From positions 9,424,001 to 9,488,000 of the forward strand of contig OU452210.1 of NCBI GenBank assembly GCA_911728435.2: DNA of 64,000 nucleotides, in the 5' to 3' direction. Under the pieces are notes generated by a model that saw only the letters and a list, made by a program, of their open reading frames with translations, searched no databases and had not been told where the DNA came from. Position numbers and translations under genes: made by a program. Position 1 is the first letter of the stretch. Every line of letters begins with the position of its first letter. The DNA comes from Apoderus coryli. Its lineage: Eukaryota; Arthropoda; Insecta; Coleoptera; Attelabidae. Positions 60,995-64,000 of the stretch are shown here, one piece after another.

Positions 60995-61540
60995 TGTTAA
61001 AAGTTTTGGGGAGTCTGCCTTGGTTCTTCTGCGAAATAAAACTCTTATTTATGTGCCAAGCTTTCGGAAATTTTTATTTGTTTCCTTCTTCAAGGCTGTG
61101 GAAAATACAGTTACAGTTACAAAACAATCACATACTGTTCAAAAATCTCCAAATACTTAAGTTATACAATTTTTATTTATTTTTTTCCTATTACCTTGCA
61201 AAGTGAGTTAAAATAATCGAAAATTTAAGTGAACATAGAACATCGTTAATTACAACTTTTCTAAAATAGGCTGTGTTACATCGATCTTTCTTTTATTTAT
61301 TTGCGAAGTATATTGTTAGTTTAAAAGACAGAAAAATGTTTAGTTGGTGGTTCTCAGTATTGGAATATCCAACTAAGTGTATTTATTTATCAGTTAAAAT
61401 TTTTTTAAATTTCAATAAAACAAAATATTTTTTATTATTATACCTGTGATGTCCAACGAACACATTTGCGTGCATTAAATTTTTGAAAGAGTTTCAGAAA
61501 TATTTGTATGATACCTTTTGTTTTTTATTTGTGTATTCAT
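60995..61540. mobile_element. Sequence inserted in LINE B, Penelope-like at one end
   Basis: It separates two parts of the minus-strand LINE B. Next to its left edge it holds a hammerhead-like motif (61061-61097, minus). Near 61340-61377, 'ttagttgg' and 'ccaactaa' form a small inverted repeat. At its right edge is a run of 16 T (61540-61555). The mixed signs suggest more than one insertion. Confidence 0.4.
61061..61097 (-). ncRNA. Hammerhead-ribozyme-like motif (second copy)
   Basis: Minus strand: GCC (stem I), TTGAAGA (61093-61087, differs from CUGANGA by C to U), one A, stem II GGAAA/TTTCC (61085-61081 with 61070-61066) with a 10-base loop, GAAAG (61065-61061), CTT as NUH-type triplet, and GGC closing stem I. 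The layout, including the extra A, is the same as at 44149-44187. Activity is unknown, and the first-box change would normally impair it. Confidence 0.35.
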
Positions 61541-62085
61541 TTTTTTTTTTTTTTTGAATAAATATTGGCAGTGATAAATATTGTTGTGTGAGAGGGAGGA
61601 GAAGCCCAGTGCCACTTTTGGAAAAACCAACCCCTCAGAACACTAAGGCTCAAATTAGATAGAGCATTTTTTTTTGCATTGTATATAATCGAGCTTTTGA
61701 TTAATTCGGAGGATGGGGCCGGCAGATAAAGATCATGTTCGGAGTTTCTAAGGAGATAGTTATGGAATGGTCTTTCAGAGACATCTGACAGGTGTTTGCG
61801 GATTAAGCAGACCGATTCCAATGTGAATAAGGAAGGTAGTGTTAGTATTTTAAATTTTCTGAAGAAGTCCTGGCAATGGGCTCTATAGTGCAATCTCAGA
61901 GCTCTTTTTTGTAATCTAAAAATACGCCCAAATTGCGTTGCACAGCATGTACCCCAGAATGGGAGCGCGTATCGAAGATGGGATTCGAAGAGTGAAAAGT
62001 AGACTGTTCTGGAAGTTGACAAGTTAAGTTCTTTGGAAACTGATCTTAACGCAAAACAGGCAGTAAAGTTTGTTATTTTTGTACC

Positions 62086-63314
62086 TGTATGGGTGGTTGT
62101 TGTTATTTATCAATTATTTCTTTAATTATGTTGTGACGCATTCTATTGTACCTGATGTATAAAGAGAGTTATGATTATTATTTCAAAGTTTCATTCCATA
62201 AATCGCCTTATCATTTCTACAAAAAAAATCAATAAGTGTTTATTAGAATTATTGTTATCGTTGATTATATAATTAATTTATTATTATTTTTAAACGGGAA
62301 TTAAAATAAATCACAATCTATTGAACATTGTGATGTAATACTATCTTCCTTTGAGAATTTCAGAATAGCTGTAGAATCCCGAGTTGAATGCCCAACACAA
62401 GAAAAATGTGAAAATAAAGAAACATTTTGATGAATATGAAGCAGATAATAATGACTGCATTTAAAAAGAAGAAATATTCAACTGTTGCCGAGTAAACAAA
62501 TACTACAAGAGACAGATAAGTCTTAAAATAATAATAATTAAAGTCGTTTGTGCATGGAGAAAAATACAAACTTTTATTTACGAATCAGACGCCATTTTTA
62601 AATTTCTAGATCGCATTGTAATCTATTTATTAAAAAAATATGCAACATTTGAGGCTTTGAGGAATATTAAAGCTGTTCATTGTCTTTGTTGTTATGTCCA
62701 TTGTTGTGCTGTCACTGCAAATATCCACATATTAAATCAAGGGGTATCAATGCAAAAGGATTATGTTACGTTTTCGTAGGATGCATTTCCACGGTACACA
62801 TAATATACGCACGTAGAGCATGTGAGAATCAGCAAGTGGCTTGTTGTTTTAGCGGTGAATGCGTTTTCATTACAATATATAACTGCATGTGTATTATTAT
62901 AAGCACATCATAAATTTGGCGCTCGCCGATTTCCCCGCTATCAAACAATTTCCACTGTGTGACGGATTAGTATCGTCGGTGAATTTCCCTATGGAATTGC
63001 ATTCCATTTTGCAGCAGAGCGAATTTATCAACCAAATCGCATACAGTGTAGACGATTTATCTTTTTCACTAATACTAGGATATTTGTGAATGTCATCGGT
63101 AATTTAAAGTAATTTTAATACAGGTGCCATTTATTCATTATCTCTTTTAAACCGTTTTTCATCATTAATAATATTGAATTAAATTTATTCCGCTTATTTT
63201 ATTTATTTAATTCCAACTACCTTGCAAAACCATCGACTTTGGGACACCCTGTACATGTTTTATTGTTGGAGTATTGACTCCAAAAGGTAAGGAGGAACGT
63301 GTAGCAGATTTTTT
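62086..63314. other. No gene recognised
   Basis: AT-rich. The stretch 62920-63090 is more evenly composed, with a 66-codon frame including FPAIKQFPLCDGLVSSVNF, but it lacks splice or family support. 'gggacaccctgtaca' at 63241-63255 resembles a mariner-type element end. Confidence 0.45.
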
Positions 63315-63480
63315 AAGGATTATAATAATAATAATTGCTTTATTGCTCAACAGCAATTATTTAATATTTAAAAAATCCTCTTTGTACACATCATATCAGG
63401 CCCAGAAGGTGTCAGGCATTTTCACTAGGCTCAAATTATTTCTCAGGAAGAGGACTATTAGAAAAAATGAAAGAATGCAC
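63315..63480 (-). repeat. Minus-strand LINE-like 3' end with (ATT)n tail
   Basis: On the minus strand 'gagcaataaagc' is followed by (ATT)n at 63335-63322, the tail form of the other LINEs here. The same place folds: 'gattttttaa' (63308-63317) and 'ttaaaaaatc' (63367-63376) are perfect reverse complements around the tail. No coding part is recognisable. Confidence 0.4.
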
Positions 63481-63529
63481 ATGTATGATCATCAAAATTC
63501 CCTAAAATGACTATGAAAGAGTTTAGAAG

Positions 63530-63880
63530 AGAAGCTTTGATAAAACATAAGCTATAAAATGTCTTATAAATAACTTGTTTTCATAGGCGTTCGTAAATAG
63601 TGTAAAAGGGGTCAAAATAAAAAATATATATACTTCCTAAACTTATTCCAAATACGGAATAATTTTTCATAGTTGTGATAGAATATAAAAATGTTACATA
63701 ATTGAACTGGTTCATACAGGTGTTAGAAAATATTGTAAAAAAGGGTCAAAAACGAAAAATGGCTAATTATATAGTATAGCTTTGATATAAGATAACATAC
63801 AACTTTGTTTACATAGGCGTTCGTAAATATTAGAAAAAGGGGCAAAATAAATTTTATAATAAGACTAAAAAAAAAAAAAT
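63530..63880 (+). repeat. Degenerate tandem repeat, three units of about 100-130 bp
   Basis: Three blocks share the core cataggcgttcgtaaata followed by a 'gtaaaaaggggtcaaaataaa'-like stretch, at 63582, 63713 (more divergent) and 63812. Each core is preceded by a similar gctttgata ... ata stretch. The spacing is 131 and 99 bases. It may continue beyond the window or be part of a local satellite. Confidence 0.6.
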
Positions 63881-64000
63881 ATATTGCGTACAAGAACTTT
63901 GCCTAGAAGATCTGAAATATGAAATATGTACGTATAAATAGTGCCTCCAAAGAGAAGGGAAGGAACAAAACCCGATATTTAAAAAAAATAGCTGATGTCT

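Larger units (their letters stand above)
60665..62085 (-). mobile_element. LINE B on the minus strand, interrupted
   Basis: Reading the minus strand: from about 62075 KITNFTACFALRSVSKEL; then a 161-codon frame (62022-61537) with YFSLFESHLRYALPFWGTC and HNYLLRNSEHDLYLPAPSSE, which matches the C-terminal frames at 12156 and 19457; then a break. About 540 bases of unrelated sequence (60995-61540) follow, then the LINE B 3' untranslated region (60990-60820, matching 19750-19925), ending 'aataaacc' with (TATTAT)n near 60675-60685. This copy shows the true 3' end of the family and part of the post-RT region deleted from the two plus-strand copies. Confidence 0.7.

Noticed and set aside
62889..63089. 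66-codon plus-strand frame with fairly even base composition
   Set aside because: No recognisable motif, no credible splice acceptor or donor, and length well within chance.

Overview
The window looks like nuclear DNA of an insect, possibly a beetle. It is roughly two-thirds A+T by eye. It holds long stretches with no recognisable gene and many broken copies of mariner/Tc1, PIF/Harbinger-like and non-LTR (LINE) elements of insect type, several LINEs ending in short (ATT)n tails. Nothing prokaryotic (operons, Shine-Dalgarno sites, CRISPR) was seen. No computation or database search was possible; families were assigned by recognising motifs in translations.

Only one convincing host-type gene is visible: an intronless gene at about 6.9-8.2 kb. 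It has a TATA box, a 354-residue acidic, internally repetitive protein with one C-terminal membrane segment, and a poly(A) signal. I do not recognise its family. Two short stretches (45.1-45.4 kb minus, 53.3-53.45 kb plus) have exon-like splice signals and may belong to larger genes.

Layout: 1.6-2.1 kb, two LINE scraps (endonuclease-like plus strand; RNase H/C-terminal minus strand). 3.99-5.17 kb, a complete-ended mariner with perfect 28-bp terminal repeats but a ruined transposase. 6.9-8.2 kb, the intact gene. 9.85-13.36 kb, a LINE cluster: a minus-strand RT scrap, then LINE 'X', an internally deleted LINE 'B', and a second 'X' copy repeating 734 bp of the first with the same frameshift. 15.3 kb, a DUF4817-type helix-turn-helix scrap. 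16.83-17.18 kb, a GC-rich 347-bp insertion flanked by a 13-bp duplication and carrying a 5S-rRNA-like promoter region (probable SINE). 18.6-19.9 kb, a second LINE B. 20.6-24.3 kb, two mariner relics on the minus strand around LINE 'C', which keeps a 429-residue RT reading frame. 24-42 kb, mostly featureless, with small RT and Penelope-like motifs and foldbacks. 42.6-44.25 kb, a DUF7869-like pseudogene and a short inverted-repeat element containing a hammerhead-ribozyme-like motif. 46.9-48.5 kb, two more mariner relics. 49.6-50.5 kb, a LINE 3' end. 51.3-52.1 kb, a PIF/Harbinger relic. 57.8-58.4 kb, an R1/I-type LINE relic. 60.7-62.1 kb, LINE B on the minus strand interrupted by other sequence that includes a second hammerhead-like motif. 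63.3-63.9 kb, a LINE tail and a degenerate tandem repeat.

Apart from the intact gene, almost everything recognisable is decayed mobile DNA. The most notable points are the 5S-like SINE with intact target-site duplication, the two hammerhead-like motifs sharing one architecture, the orphan tail-anchored protein gene, and the recent X-B-X duplication.
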